Source: AP-15 sp963781215
Lineage (GTDB): Bacteria > Pseudomonadota > Alphaproteobacteria > ATCC43930 > CGMCC-115725
DNA length: 64,000 nt
Reading direction: 5' to 3'
NCBI GenBank assembly: GCA_963781215.1
Contig: CAWAFE010000005.1
Location: 62,001-126,000, forward strand
This document shows, in pieces, positions 28,130 through 36,514 of the stretch. The notes beneath the pieces are model-generated. The model saw nothing but the letters and a program-made list of their open reading frames with translations, did no database searches and was not told the origin of the DNA. The position numbers and the translations under genes are program-made. Each line of letters begins with the position of its first letter. Positions within the stretch are counted from its first letter, which is position 1.

Positions 28130-29521
28130 ATGAATCCTGCCTTTCTGACGATCGCCGAGCTCGGCCGGCTCTACGACCGGCGCGAGCTGTCGCCGGTCGA
28201 GGCGACGCGGGCCTTGCTCGACCGCATCGCCGCCAATGACGGCAAATTGCACAGCTTTATCCGGGTGACGCCGGAGCTGGCGCTGGCCGGGGCCGCGGCA
28301 GCCGAGCGCGAGCTGATGGCCGGCCGCCGGCGCGGGCCGCTGCACGGCATCCCCTATGCGTTGAAGGATATCGTCGAGACCGCCGGCATCCCGACGACCG
28401 GCCATTCCAAGCTGTGCCAAGACTACGTGCCCGCCGCCGACGCGTATCTCGTCACTTTGCTGAAGGCGGGCGGTGCCGTGCTGATGGGCAAGCTCGCCAC
28501 CTGGGAGTTCGCGCTCGGCGGGCCGAGCTGGGATTTGCCGTGGCCGCCAGCGCGCAACCCCTGGGATAAAGACTATCTGCCGGGCGGCTCGTCGAGCGGT
28601 GCCGGGGCCGCGGTCGCGGCGGGCTTTGTCCCGGGTGCCGTCGGCACCGACACCGGCGGCTCGATCCGCGGGCCGGCGGCGGTTTGCGGCATCGCCGGGC
28701 TGAAGCCGACCTACGGCCGGGTCAGTCGCCGCGGCGTCTTTCCGAACACCTTTACGATGGACCATTGCGGCCCGCTGACCCGCAGCGCCGAGGACATCGC
28801 CCTCTTCATGCAGGTTATCGCCGGCTACGATCCCGAGGACCCCGGCAGCGAGGACGCGCCGGTGCCCGACTATCAGGCGGCGCTGACCGGAGACATCGCC
28901 GGATTACGGCTCGGCCTCGTCGAGCATTGGTATGCGGGCGATGGCGTCCATCCCGATGTGGCGCCGGCGATCACCGCCGCGGTCGACACGTTGCGCGCGC
29001 TCGGCGCCGTGGTCGAGCCCGTCACCCTGTCGAGCCTGCGCGACTACACCGATTGCAAGACGACAATCTCGATCGCCGAGCTCTATGCGATCCACGAGCA
29101 GGATTTGAAGACCCGGCCGCAGGATTTCGGCCGCATCTTGCGCAACCGGGTATTGCCGGGGGCACTGATCCGCGCTGAGGATTATGTCCAGGCGTTGCGC
29201 TGGCGCACGGTGCTGGCCCGCGAGCAGGCATTGGCACTGAAGCGCTGCGACGCCCTCCTGACCGCGGGCGCGCTTAATGTCGCCGACCCGGCCGACCCGA
29301 ATTTGCCGGACCGGCTCGTCAGCTCGCCCAGCATCACGATGCCGTTCAGTGTCGGCGGATTGCCGGCGTTGAACATTCCGTGCGGGTTCAGCCGGCTCGA
29401 AGGGCTGCCGTTGTCATTGCAGATCGCCGCCGCACCGATGGCCGAGGCGACGGTGCTGCGCGTCGCCCACGCCTATCAGCAGGCTACCGATTGGCATCGC
29501 CGCCACCCCGATCTCGCCTGA
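28130..29521 (+). CDS. Amidase signature family hydrolase
   Basis: The 463-residue intact amidase has Lys79 (PYALKDIVETAG), the serine run 154-156 (PGGSSSGAG) and nucleophile Ser178 (GTDTGGSIRGPA), the complete Ser-cisSer-Lys set. It hydrolyses an amide or urea-like bond; the family includes GatA, AtzE/AtzF and indoleacetamide hydrolases. The small gene 20 bp downstream resembles the AtzG/GatC type of partner, which supports an AtzE-like organisation. It is fourth in the five-gene run, so it would act late in a pathway opened by the LLM monooxygenases. Confidence 0.9.
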   Translation: MNPAFLTIAELGRLYDRRELSPVEATRALLDRIAANDGKLHSFIRVTPELALAGAAAAERELMAGRRRGPLHGIPYALKDIVETAGIPTTGHSKLCQDYVPAADAYLVTLLKAGGAVLMGKLATWEFALGGPSWDLPWPPARNPWDKDYLPGGSSSGAGAAVAAGFVPGAVGTDTGGSIRGPAAVCGIAGLKPTYGRVSRRGVFPNTFTMDHCGPLTRSAEDIALFMQVIAGYDPEDPGSEDAPVPDYQAALTGDIAGLRLGLVEHWYAGDGVHPDVAPAITAAVDTLRALGAVVEPVTLSSLRDYTDCKTTISIAELYAIHEQDLKTRPQDFGRILRNRVLPGALIRAEDYVQALRWRTVLAREQALALKRCDALLTAGALNVADPADPNLPDRLVSSPSITMPFSVGGLPALNIPCGFSRLEGLPLSLQIAAAPMAEATVLRVAHAYQQATDWHRRHPDLA

Positions 29522-29541
29522 CGCCGTTGGAGAAAGCTTCG

Positions 29542-29757
29542 ATGCGCACCGATCTCAGCCACCTGCCGCCCTCGACCCCCGAGGAGATCCGCGCCATGAC
29601 CCGGCGCGCCGGGCTCGACCTCCCCGAAGAGCTGATGCAGCAATTCATCGCGGCCTGGCCATCGTTTGAGGCGATGGTTCGGCGCATCCCGCGCAACCTC
29701 GGCCGCGGGGCCGAGCCGGCGCACAGCTATCGGCCGCTGCGAATTGCTCGCGGGTGA
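29542..29757 (+). CDS. Small AtzG/GatC-like (DUF4089-type) amidase partner
   Basis: This 71-residue protein begins MRTDLSHLPPSTPEEI after GGAGAAAGCTTCG. The centre AGLDLPEELMQQFIAAWPSF and the end EPAHSYRPL match the pattern of small GatC-like proteins that bind amidases, such as AtzG with AtzE in cyanuric acid degradation. It follows the amidase by 20 bp. The family call rests on size, position and the C-terminal EPAH-x-YRP motif, not on a database search. Confidence 0.6.
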   Translation: MRTDLSHLPPSTPEEIRAMTRRAGLDLPEELMQQFIAAWPSFEAMVRRIPRNLGRGAEPAHSYRPLRIARG

Positions 29758-29886
29758 GTGCGCGGGTTAGGAACCCTTAAATAGACACTGTTTGTTTATT
29801 CTATATCCCGGAAGATTGGGGCCGTTGCCCTCGTTGTCTGGCTTCGGCGGGCCGCCTGCCCGCGGTCTCATCGGGAAGGAGCTAAG

Positions 29887-30184
29887 GTGAAAATACGATC
29901 GATTGCATCAGCCACTGCGGCCGTCGGGCTGGTAGCTGGCGCTCGCCGGCTGCACCAATCCCTACGATCCGGCGCAACGCGCGATCGGCGGCGGGCTGCT
30001 CGGCGCCGGCGCCGGTGCCGCCATCGGGGCGGCGGCGGGCGGCGGTCATGGCGCCGCCCTCGGCGCGGCGATCGGCGGGGCCACGGGTGCGATTGCCGGC
30101 GCTGCCACGACCCCGGCACCTCCGCCGCCTCCACCGGGCTATTACGGCGGCTATCCGCCCCCGCCGCCCCCGCCGGGTTACTGA
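29887..30184 (+). pseudogene. Small glycine-zipper lipoprotein, frameshifted in the signal peptide
   Basis: A GTG after GGAAGGAG opens KIRSIASATAAVGLV. One surplus base at about 29934 shifts the frame; without it the sequence reads LVLALAGCTNPYDPAQ, a perfect lipobox, then a glycine-zipper region (GGGLLGAGAGAAIGAAAGGG, GAALGAAIGGATGAIAGAA) and a Pro/Tyr tail PPPPGYYGGYPPPPPP. The corrected protein has 98 residues and resembles outer-membrane-associated glycine-zipper proteins of Proteobacteria. An AT-rich stretch at 29776-29806 may be its promoter. It is convergent with the lipoprotein gene at 30198. Confidence 0.68.
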
Positions 30185-30197
30185 GCCGACCGGCGGG

Positions 30198-30914
30198 TCA
30201 GCTCGACGGCGCCGTCTTGATCAGCGCGGCGACGTGCTCGACCGCGGCTCGTCGTGCCGGTAGGGGTGCGTCGCCTCGGGCCGAGGCTTCGATGATCTTC
30301 GGCCGCCTGGGCTGAGACGGTGGCGACGGCGAGGCGGCGGGCGGCTGATCCGCCAGTCCGGTGTTCGCGTCCGGGCCGCACGCATTGCCCGAGGTCTCGA
30401 CCATCACCTTCGGCTTCGCCCCGTTGCCCGGGTAGGAGTAGGTGACGCTACGGCTGCAGGTGGCCGCACCCGAGGAGAGCGAGGTCACGACGACCCCTGA
30501 CACCGCGCCGCCGCCGAGCGGGGGGCTCGCGATGGCGGCGTCGATCGCCGGGCCCCCTCCGAGGAGCCAGACCGGCGCGTCGGCGAGCGCGTGCGCCGAC
30601 GAGATCAGGCGGGCGAGCGCGGCCTCTCGATCGGCGGCGAGCTGCAGCAGTTCGGGCGCCGACGGGGTGACCACGTCGAAGCCTTGCGCCGCCCACAGCG
30701 CCGGGTCGTCGCCAAAAGCGCCGGCCCCAGGCAGAACGACGAGAATGGCCGCGGGCGCCGAAGGCCCAAGCGCATAGACGCGCGCGGCATCGCCGCCTTT
30801 GGCGAAAGGCGCCGGTGTGCCCGGCTGCCATGCGGTGCTCGGGCCTCCGGCGCAGCCGATCAGCGGCAAGGTTGCCAAGCAGCAGAAGAGGGAGGTGGCA
30901 CGCAGATTCCACAT
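30198..30914 (-). CDS. Putative lipoprotein, possibly alpha/beta-hydrolase-like
   Basis: The 238-residue protein has a lipoprotein signal (LFCCLATLPLIGCAGG, lipobox LIGC). The body contains PAAILVVLPGAGAFG, FDVVTPSAPELLQLAADREA and PVWLLGGGPAIDAAIA, which loosely resemble an alpha/beta hydrolase with a nucleophile-elbow-like GGGP in place of GxSxG, so catalysis is doubtful. Several Cys residues (AATCSRSV, NACGPD) suggest a periplasmic disulfide. The C-terminal 50 residues are Pro/Ser-rich. The function is not known. Confidence 0.65.
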   Translation of the reverse strand: MWNLRATSLFCCLATLPLIGCAGGPSTAWQPGTPAPFAKGGDAARVYALGPSAPAAILVVLPGAGAFGDDPALWAAQGFDVVTPSAPELLQLAADREAALARLISSAHALADAPVWLLGGGPAIDAAIASPPLGGGAVSGVVVTSLSSGAATCSRSVTYSYPGNGAKPKVMVETSGNACGPDANTGLADQPPAASPSPPSQPRRPKIIEASARGDAPLPARRAAVEHVAALIKTAPSS

Positions 30915-31073
30915 CGATGAATCTCCTCTGAAGTCGCGTCGCTCCCTAGATCGCGCCGGATTTCGGCAATTTCTAGGCTCGAATCAGGCAACCGCGAGCC
31001 TACAAAGGAAAGAGGTACATCGATGCAGGTGAGAGTGGCTCCCAAAGACGTGGCGCAGCCGGTGGGCTGCGTC

Positions 31074-32015
31074 CTAGTGCACTGGCTCAAACGGAAGGTA
31101 CAGGCAGTGGTTGAGCTTGGCGAGAATGGCGTGGCGGGTTTGGTAGAGAAGGGCTTGGGGTATATTGTGCGCTTGAGATAGCGGTTGATAGCGGCCTGGA
31201 GGTCGGCGATGGAGCGGAAGACGCCGCGCTTGAGGCGCTCTGGGTGAGTGCGGAGAAGAAGTTCTCGACGGCGTTGAGCCAGGAACCGAGGTTGGCGTGA
31301 AGTGGAAGGTCCAGCGCGGATGGCGGGCGAGCCAAGCTTTGACTCTGGGATGCTTATGGGTGGCGTAGTTATCGAGGATGGCGTGGACCGGCTTGTCGGT
31401 GGCGCCGCGCGTTCGACGGCGTTGAGGAAGCGGATGAATTCCTGATGGGTGTGGCGCTGCATGCAACGGCCGAGGACGACGCCGTCTAGCGTGTTGAGGG
31501 CGGCAAACAAGGTCGTCGTGCCGTGGCGCTTGTAGTCATGCGTCATGGTCCCGCACTTGCCGGGCTTCATGGGCAGACCCGGCTGGGTGCGATCGAGTGC
31601 CTGGATCTGGGATTTCTCGTCGATCGACAGCACCACGGCATGGGCCGGTGGATGCATATAGAGGCGGACAATGTCCTCGACCTTTTCAGCGAAGGCGGGG
31701 TCGGTGGAGCGCTTGAAGGGCGTATGCGGTGCGGCTGCAGGCGGTGCTTTTCCGAGATCCGTTGGATCGTGCGCAACGACAGGCCAACCGCCTTGGCCAT
31801 CGCCCGGCCGGTCCAGTGGGTGGTCTAGCCCGGCGGCTCGGCACAGGTCAGCGCCAGCACCGCGGCCACGGTGGCGGGCGCCACCGGTGCTTTGCCAGGC
31901 GGTAGAGTTTGTCGCGCAACAGACCTTCCACCCCGGTCTCGGCATAGCGGCGCTGCCAGCGCCACACCGCGGACGGCTGACCCCAGCGCGCCGCGCGACC
32001 TCGATGACAGGCAGC
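31074..32015 (-). mobile_element. IS630-family insertion sequence, transposase decayed
   Basis: The minus strand encodes an IS630-type DDE transposase broken into several frames. Recognisable pieces in order are the N-terminal helix-turn-helix (RRYAETGVEGLLRDK, RAMAKAVGLSLRTIQRI), first Asp in VVLSIDEKSQIQALDRTQPG, then TTLFAALNTLDGVVLGRCMQ, second Asp in VHAILDNYATHKHPRVKAWL, Glu in GSWLNAVENFFSALT, and the end LNHCLYLPFEPVH. At least four frameshifts are needed to join them. I could not define the terminal inverted repeats, so the limits given are those of the transposase. Confidence 0.85.
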
Positions 32016-32139
32016 AGATAAGCAGAGAACAGGACAATCAGGGAAGCTGCAGATGCTAGGGGGTAAGATAGAGAAATGAGGTAAGGAGATTGGTAAGAGA
32101 GAGATTTGTGATGGAAATAGAAGTGGAAGTTGTGTCAGG

Positions 32140-32223
32140 GACCGCGTCGAGGTCGAAGCCGAGGGAGATCGGATCGTCATTCCTCCGGCGCTGCGGCGGT
32201 ATGTTAGGCGGCCTCAGCGATGA
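32140..32223 (+). pseudogene. Possible remnant of an AbrB-type antitoxin
   Basis: A short frame reads DRVEVEAEGDRIVIPPALRR and ends at a TGA in the 3' end of the methyltransferase gene. The pattern of charged strand, GDRIVI and a following Pro resembles the C-terminal strand of AbrB/MazE-like antitoxins. There is no N-terminal half. The upstream side is the IS630 remnant, so the element may have removed it. The fragment is too short for certainty. Confidence 0.22.
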
Positions 32224-33191
32224 TCACGCTGCCGGGCCCGGCGAGCGGCCGTCGTTCGAGCTTGCGCCAGCCGGTTTGCGCCAGCCATTCGTCCGCGTCG
32301 TCTTCGCCATAGGCTTGGCCTTCGCCGGAGATAACCAGGAATTCGCCCGATGCCAGCGGCGCGGCCGGCGGCTGCGTGCGGGTCGCGTCCATCCACAAAT
32401 CGACGAGCAGCAGCCGTGCGTCCGCGGCAGCGTGCCTGCGCATGTTCCTCAACAGCGCCAAATTATTGGCCGCCGAGAGGACATGGGCGGTGTTTGCCAG
32501 GATCAGCGCGTCGTGTCCGCCGGGCAGCGTGTCGGTGAAGAAATCCCCCTCCACCACCGCGACCCTGGTCTCCTCGGGCTCGCCGGCGAGGCGCCGGCGT
32601 GCAGCGGCGCAGGCGCCTGGCAGCTCGAAAAGTGTCCCTCGCAGCGTCGGATAGCGCCGCAACACGGCAATCAGGAACGAGCCCGTGCCGCCACCGACGT
32701 CGAGCACGCGGCGATGGCGGCTGAAGTCGTAACGCTCGGCCAGCGCCGCCGCCATTCCCGCGGAAAACGCCTCCACGCCGGCCGAAAAGATCTGCTGCTC
32801 CTCCTCGGTGAAGCGCTCGAAATGCCGCTCGCCTTCGCCCCGGCGCACTGCATCTTCAAGCTTGAGCCACGCCGGATAGCTGATCCGATCCCAGAAACGC
32901 AGCATCGGCCGCAGACCGGAGCCGGGACCGCCCCCGAGGTAGGCCGCCGCCGCGGCGCTATTGCGGTAGCGCTCCCCGTCACGCTCCAGCAGGCCGAGGC
33001 TAACCATCGCGTCGGCGCTGATGCGCAAGGTGCGCTAGCGGAACACCGCATTTCGCGGCGAGCTCGTCGAGCGTCGACGGAGCATCAGCCAGCTTCTCGA
33101 AAATGCCGATCGCGCTGGCGACAAACAGGTGCTTTGCCGCCATGAACCCCATCGCGACCCGCATGATCGGGTCGGGTGGTACCTCAGCCAT
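32204..33191 (-). pseudogene. SAM-dependent O-methyltransferase (Methyltransf_2 type), frameshifted
   Basis: The N-terminal winged-helix dimerisation part (MRVAMGFMAAKHLFVASAIG, LAAKCGVPL) and the catalytic part (VLDVGGGTGSFLIAVLRRYP, then VVEGDFFTDTLPGGHD and LLLVDLWMDATRT) lie in different frames. One surplus base near 33036 in CCGCTAGCGC separates them; removing it gives PLRTLRISADAM and a 328-residue protein of normal length. The family methylates small hydroxyl compounds, for example hydroxyneurosporene or acetylserotonin types. No pathway partner is next to it. Confidence 0.78.
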
Positions 33192-33692
33192 ATCAACGCT
33201 TCCCCTATCTCCACAATGGTTTGGATAAGCCTTTTGTAAGGTTTATGTTAAAGACTCCGAGGGTTGATCGCAAATCTTTTCCGCAAGCCCGCCATCCGCC
33301 AGCCGGCCTTATTCCACGGAGTTGGTCGAGGCGGGGCGATACCGCCTCGCTGAAGAGGCGCCGGACCGTGCTTCGCTGCATCTCGAGCCCGCCCTGCGCG
33401 CTAGAACGCGGTATACGAACAGACAATCATGCCCCTGCCACTCCTCCCATCTTGTGGAGAAACCCCGGGAACCCGCCGGATCCGGTTGCACGGGCGCGCG
33501 GCATGGAGCTGCGGCGTCTCAGCCGCGCGCTCCATAAGATCAAGGCGGCCAGAGACCTTTCCGGCGCGCGTCGCGTGGTCATATTAGTAGCAAGTGGGTC
33601 GGTTACTGATAAGCAGGGCGAGCCGCTTGGAGGGGCCGAGACTATACTACTTTCCTATTGTTTGTGCTAACTCGAGTCGGATTACGTGGCCG
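33192..33692. other. 500-bp intergenic region without a recognisable gene
   Basis: The region lies between the methyltransferase gene and the Spy-like gene. It contains a 7-bp perfect hairpin, GAGGCGG-GGCGATA-CCGCCTC, near 33328-33348. Several open frames exist, but none has a family-like pattern or ribosome site. Near 33600-33660 the sequence becomes AT-richer. I see nothing that I can name. Confidence 0.45.
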
Positions 33693-34238
33693 CTATGGTC
33701 TGCGGAATGGATGGTCGAGGATCGCCTGCTGCTCCGGGGTCAACGCCTGGTAGAGCGCCTGCACCGCAGGTTTTGCCGCCTGCAGCCCTTCGAGCCGCAT
33801 TGATAAGAACTGCTGCATGCGGTCCATCCGGTCGAGCAGAGTCGCCGATCCGCCGGGCTTGAGGGCGGCGCATAGCTGGCGCTCCTTCTCGTCTTCCGCC
33901 TTGGAGGTGCTCTGCGCCTTGTCCCATAGCGGTTGCTGCGCGACAGTCAGTTCCAGCTTGGCCTCGACATAGGCGCGGCGGGCGGCGCGCCAGGCGAGCC
34001 GGTCGGTGCAGCGCTCTTGCGGGTTCCCACGCATCCTCATCCGGTGCATCATCATCGGGCCGCCGCGCATGCCGGCGCCGCCATAGCCGCGCATCCCTTG
34101 GCCCACCCACTCATGCTGGTCACCGACGGGGGCAGCCTGGGCCGGGCCGGGGCCGGCAACGTCGGCCGACCGGACCATCATCGGGGTAGCGATCAAGCCG
34201 GCGGCGGCCAGAGCGGCGGCGAGGAACGTCGTTCTCAC
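33693..34238 (-). CDS. Spy/CpxP-like periplasmic LTXXQ-motif protein
   Basis: The 181-residue protein has a signal peptide (LAAALAAAGLIATPMMVRSA), a Gly/Met-rich stretch (GMRGYGGAGMRGGPMMMHRM) and helical LTXXQ-type segments: AKLELTVAQQPLWDKAQ and LYQALTPEQQAILDHPF. The family comprises Spy and CpxP chaperone-like envelope-stress proteins; the Met-rich part could bind metal. It lies 470 bp upstream of, and divergent from, an ECF sigma/anti-sigma pair, which may control it. The start at 34238 opens a standard signal peptide. Confidence 0.8.
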   Translation of the reverse strand: MRTTFLAAALAAAGLIATPMMVRSADVAGPGPAQAAPVGDQHEWVGQGMRGYGGAGMRGGPMMMHRMRMRGNPQERCTDRLAWRAARRAYVEAKLELTVAQQPLWDKAQSTSKAEDEKERQLCAALKPGGSATLLDRMDRMQQFLSMRLEGLQAAKPAVQALYQALTPEQQAILDHPFRRP

Positions 34239-34708
34239 GGAAAATCTCCGTTAAGCTGAAGGCCGATCCCAAGAGCCGTTTTCGCGCATCAGGTCTTCAA
34301 TCGTCGGCTCCGATCATAAGATATGCAGCCGGCAGAACATCGATCCCCTGCCTATTTTTCCTTCTCAATGGGCGCCGTCGCCATCACGGCCCGGCGAGCG
34401 GCGTTTCGCCGCCGGGGCATGGCATTGGACCGGCGCCGAACCCGCTCCTGAACCGAAAATAGGCTGAGCGATCATATGAATCGCGGCGGCCGAATATGTT
34501 GGAGCGGCCTAACCCGAACTTCTCATATCCATTGGATGAGTTGAAGGGCAGCGGCGTCGGCTACACTGGTCAAGCGGTCGCGGTCCCAACCGGCGTCGGC
34601 CCGGCGCCGGGTTAAACGAACTGACCAAGCTACCGCCGAAAAACCTCGCGCGGGACGGAATAAGCCCGCGATTGCTGCGGTCTTCACCGATGCGGGGTAG
34701 AAGAGCGC
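34239..34708. other. 470-bp divergent intergenic region
   Basis: It separates the minus-strand Spy-like gene from the plus-strand ECF sigma gene and should hold both promoters. A hairpin GCGGCG-TTT-CGCCGC lies near 34398-34412. No coding frame is convincing, and I could not identify a clear ECF promoter pair by eye. Confidence 0.45.
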
Positions 34709-35254
34709 ATGGCGTGGATCGCGGAGCGGCGGCGGCGGAGCCGGTTCGAGGCGGTGGTGCTGCCCCATCTCGACGCCGCGCATGCGCTCGCACGGTGGAT
34801 GACGCGCAATGACGCCGACGCCGCCGATGTCGTGCAGGAGGCCTGTCTGCGGGCGTTTCGCTATTTTGACAGCTATCGCGAGGGCGATGCCAAGAGCTGG
34901 CTCTTACGGATCGTGCGGCGCGCCTGCTACGACTGGATCGGGCGCAACCGGCCGGCGGAGCTGGTGCCGCTCGACACCGAGGCCGGTCCCGACGGCGCCG
35001 TCTCCGGGCTCCCGGGCGCGGCGGTAGACGCCGACGCACTGCTGCAGAGCCGCTCCGACCTGCGCCGTCTCGATCGGCTGATCGAAGGGCTGCCGCCGAC
35101 CTTGCGCGAGGCGATCGTGCTGCGCGAATTGCAGGAGCTCGACTACCGCCAGATCGCCGAGGTCACCGACGTGCCGATCGGGACGGTGATGTCGCGGCTG
35201 CATCGGGCGCGCTCGGCATTGCGCCGCGCCTGGGATGGAAAGGAATGCCGCTGA
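34709..35254 (+). CDS. ECF-type RNA polymerase sigma factor
   Basis: The 181-residue protein has sigma region 2 at about 18-80 (DADAADVVQEACLRAFRYFD, SWLLRIVRRACYDWIGRNRP) and region 4 at about 120-175 (LPPTLREAIVLRELQELDYR, PIGTVMSRLHRARSALR). It directs RNA polymerase to a stress regulon. Its stop overlaps the start of the anti-sigma gene by one base (TGATG), the standard arrangement for such pairs. The divergent Spy-like gene is a plausible target. Confidence 0.93.
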   Translation: MAWIAERRRRSRFEAVVLPHLDAAHALARWMTRNDADAADVVQEACLRAFRYFDSYREGDAKSWLLRIVRRACYDWIGRNRPAELVPLDTEAGPDGAVSGLPGAAVDADALLQSRSDLRRLDRLIEGLPPTLREAIVLRELQELDYRQIAEVTDVPIGTVMSRLHRARSALRRAWDGKECR

Positions 35255-36009
35255 TGCAGTGCGCCGACGCCCGCCCCCGGATCGATCCCTATCTCGACGG
35301 CGAGCTCGCCGAGCCGGAGCGGGCGGCGTTGCGCGACCATATCGCGGGCTGCGCCGATTGCGGGCCGGAGGCGGCGGCGCTCGAACGGCTGCGCGCCGGC
35401 ATCCGCCGCTCCGCGCCGGCATACCCCGCGCCGGCGGCATTGCGCTCGCGGATCCGCGTTGCGCTGCGCCGCGAAACGGCGGCGGCGGTTCCGGCATGGC
35501 GGATGCCGGGGATGCTCGCCTATGCCTCCTCGCTGCTGCTCGCCGTGGCATTGGGTGCCGGTGGCACCTGGTTCGTTGCCGGCGAGCGGCAACAGAACAC
35601 GATCGTCTCGGAAGTCATCGACAGCCATCTGCGCTCGCTGCTCGGCACGCACCTGACCGATGTCCAATCCTCGGACAAGCACACGGTCAAACCATGGTTC
35701 GCCGGCCGCACCGAGTTGTCGCCGCCGGGGGTCGATCTTGCGGCGCAGGGGTTCCCGCTGGTCGGCGGCCGGCTCGACCTGATCGGCGGCAAGCCGGTCC
35801 CGGCCCTCGTCTACCGGGCCGGCAAGCATGTGATCAACGTCTTCGTGCTGCCGAAGCGGGCGGGCGATCTCGGCGAGACCACCGCGCGCCGCGGCTATAC
35901 GTTGCGCCACTGGAATGAGGGCGATCTCGGCTATTGGGCGGTCTCCGACGCCTCGCCCGACGAGTTCGGCGAATTCGAGCGCCTGTTCCGCGCCGCCGCC
36001 GGCGGCTGA
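35254..36009 (+). CDS. Transmembrane anti-sigma factor
   Basis: The 251-residue protein has an N-terminal zinc-binding anti-sigma domain with His29, Cys33 and Cys36 (RDHIAGCADCG), one membrane helix at about 84-106 (LAYASSLLLAVALGAGGTWF) and a periplasmic sensor part with VQSSDKHTVKPWFAGRTELS and GFPLVGGRLDLIGGKPVPAL. It should hold the upstream sigma factor until an envelope or redox signal releases it. The ATG at 35254 overlapping the sigma stop is preferred; an ATG nine bases earlier is possible. Confidence 0.9.
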   Translation: MQCADARPRIDPYLDGELAEPERAALRDHIAGCADCGPEAAALERLRAGIRRSAPAYPAPAALRSRIRVALRRETAAAVPAWRMPGMLAYASSLLLAVALGAGGTWFVAGERQQNTIVSEVIDSHLRSLLGTHLTDVQSSDKHTVKPWFAGRTELSPPGVDLAAQGFPLVGGRLDLIGGKPVPALVYRAGKHVINVFVLPKRAGDLGETTARRGYTLRHWNEGDLGYWAVSDASPDEFGEFERLFRAAAGG

Positions 36010-36016
36010 CCGGGAG

Positions 36017-36514
36017 ATGGCCATCCGAATAGACGAAGCGCTTTGGCCCGAAGATCGGGAAGTCGTCGTGCGGCTGTTGCGCGAATACGTCGATGCGCTC
36101 GAGATCGACATCGGGTTTCAGGATATCGCCGGCGAGCTGACAGGCTTGCCGGGACGATATGCGCGGCCGCACGGCGTCGTGCTGATCGCCCGCACGGGGA
36201 GGGATGTCGCTGGGATCAGCGCCTACCGTCCCCTCTGCCATGACCTTTGCGAGATGAAGCGGCTTTACGTGCGACCCCGTTTCCGCTGCGGAGGTCTCGG
36301 CCGCCGGCTGTGCGAGGCGCTAATCGGCGATGCCCGGTCGCACGGCTATCGCCGGATGGTTCTGGATACCCTGCCTTCGATGCGAAGCGCTCTGGCGCTT
36401 TATCGGTCGCTGGGGTTCCAGGCGGCGCCCGCGTATTACGAGAACCCCCTTCCCGCCGTCGCCTACCTGGCCCTCGATCTCGCCCGAGAGGCTACCCCGC
36501 CGGGGCAACCGTGA
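36017..36514 (+). CDS. GNAT-family N-acetyltransferase
   Basis: The 165-residue protein has the GNAT core: VVLIARTGRDVAGISAYRPL, the acetyl-CoA binding RLYVRPRFRCGGLGRRLCEA (R-x-x-G-x-G/A type) and the final strand VLDTLPSMRSALALYRSLGF. The acceptor is unknown. GGGAG precedes the ATG, 7 bp after the anti-sigma gene, so it is probably in the same transcript. Its 3' end overlaps the convergent decayed IPT gene by 23 bp. Confidence 0.88.
   Translation: MAIRIDEALWPEDREVVVRLLREYVDALEIDIGFQDIAGELTGLPGRYARPHGVVLIARTGRDVAGISAYRPLCHDLCEMKRLYVRPRFRCGGLGRRLCEALIGDARSHGYRRMVLDTLPSMRSALALYRSLGFQAAPAYYENPLPAVAYLALDLAREATPPGQP

Noticed and set aside
29934..33036. Idea that the surplus A bases forming TAG are a programmed or motif-linked signal
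   Set aside because: Only three examples fit, the contexts differ, and each is explained equally well by ordinary indels or base-calling errors.
33176..33670. Open frame in the gap beside the methyltransferase
   Set aside because: There is no ribosome site, family pattern or homologous motif, and the composition is mixed; I left the region as empty.
34239..34708. Searching for a classic ECF promoter pair (GGAAC / GTT type)
   Set aside because: No pair with proper spacing could be found by eye, so no promoter is claimed.
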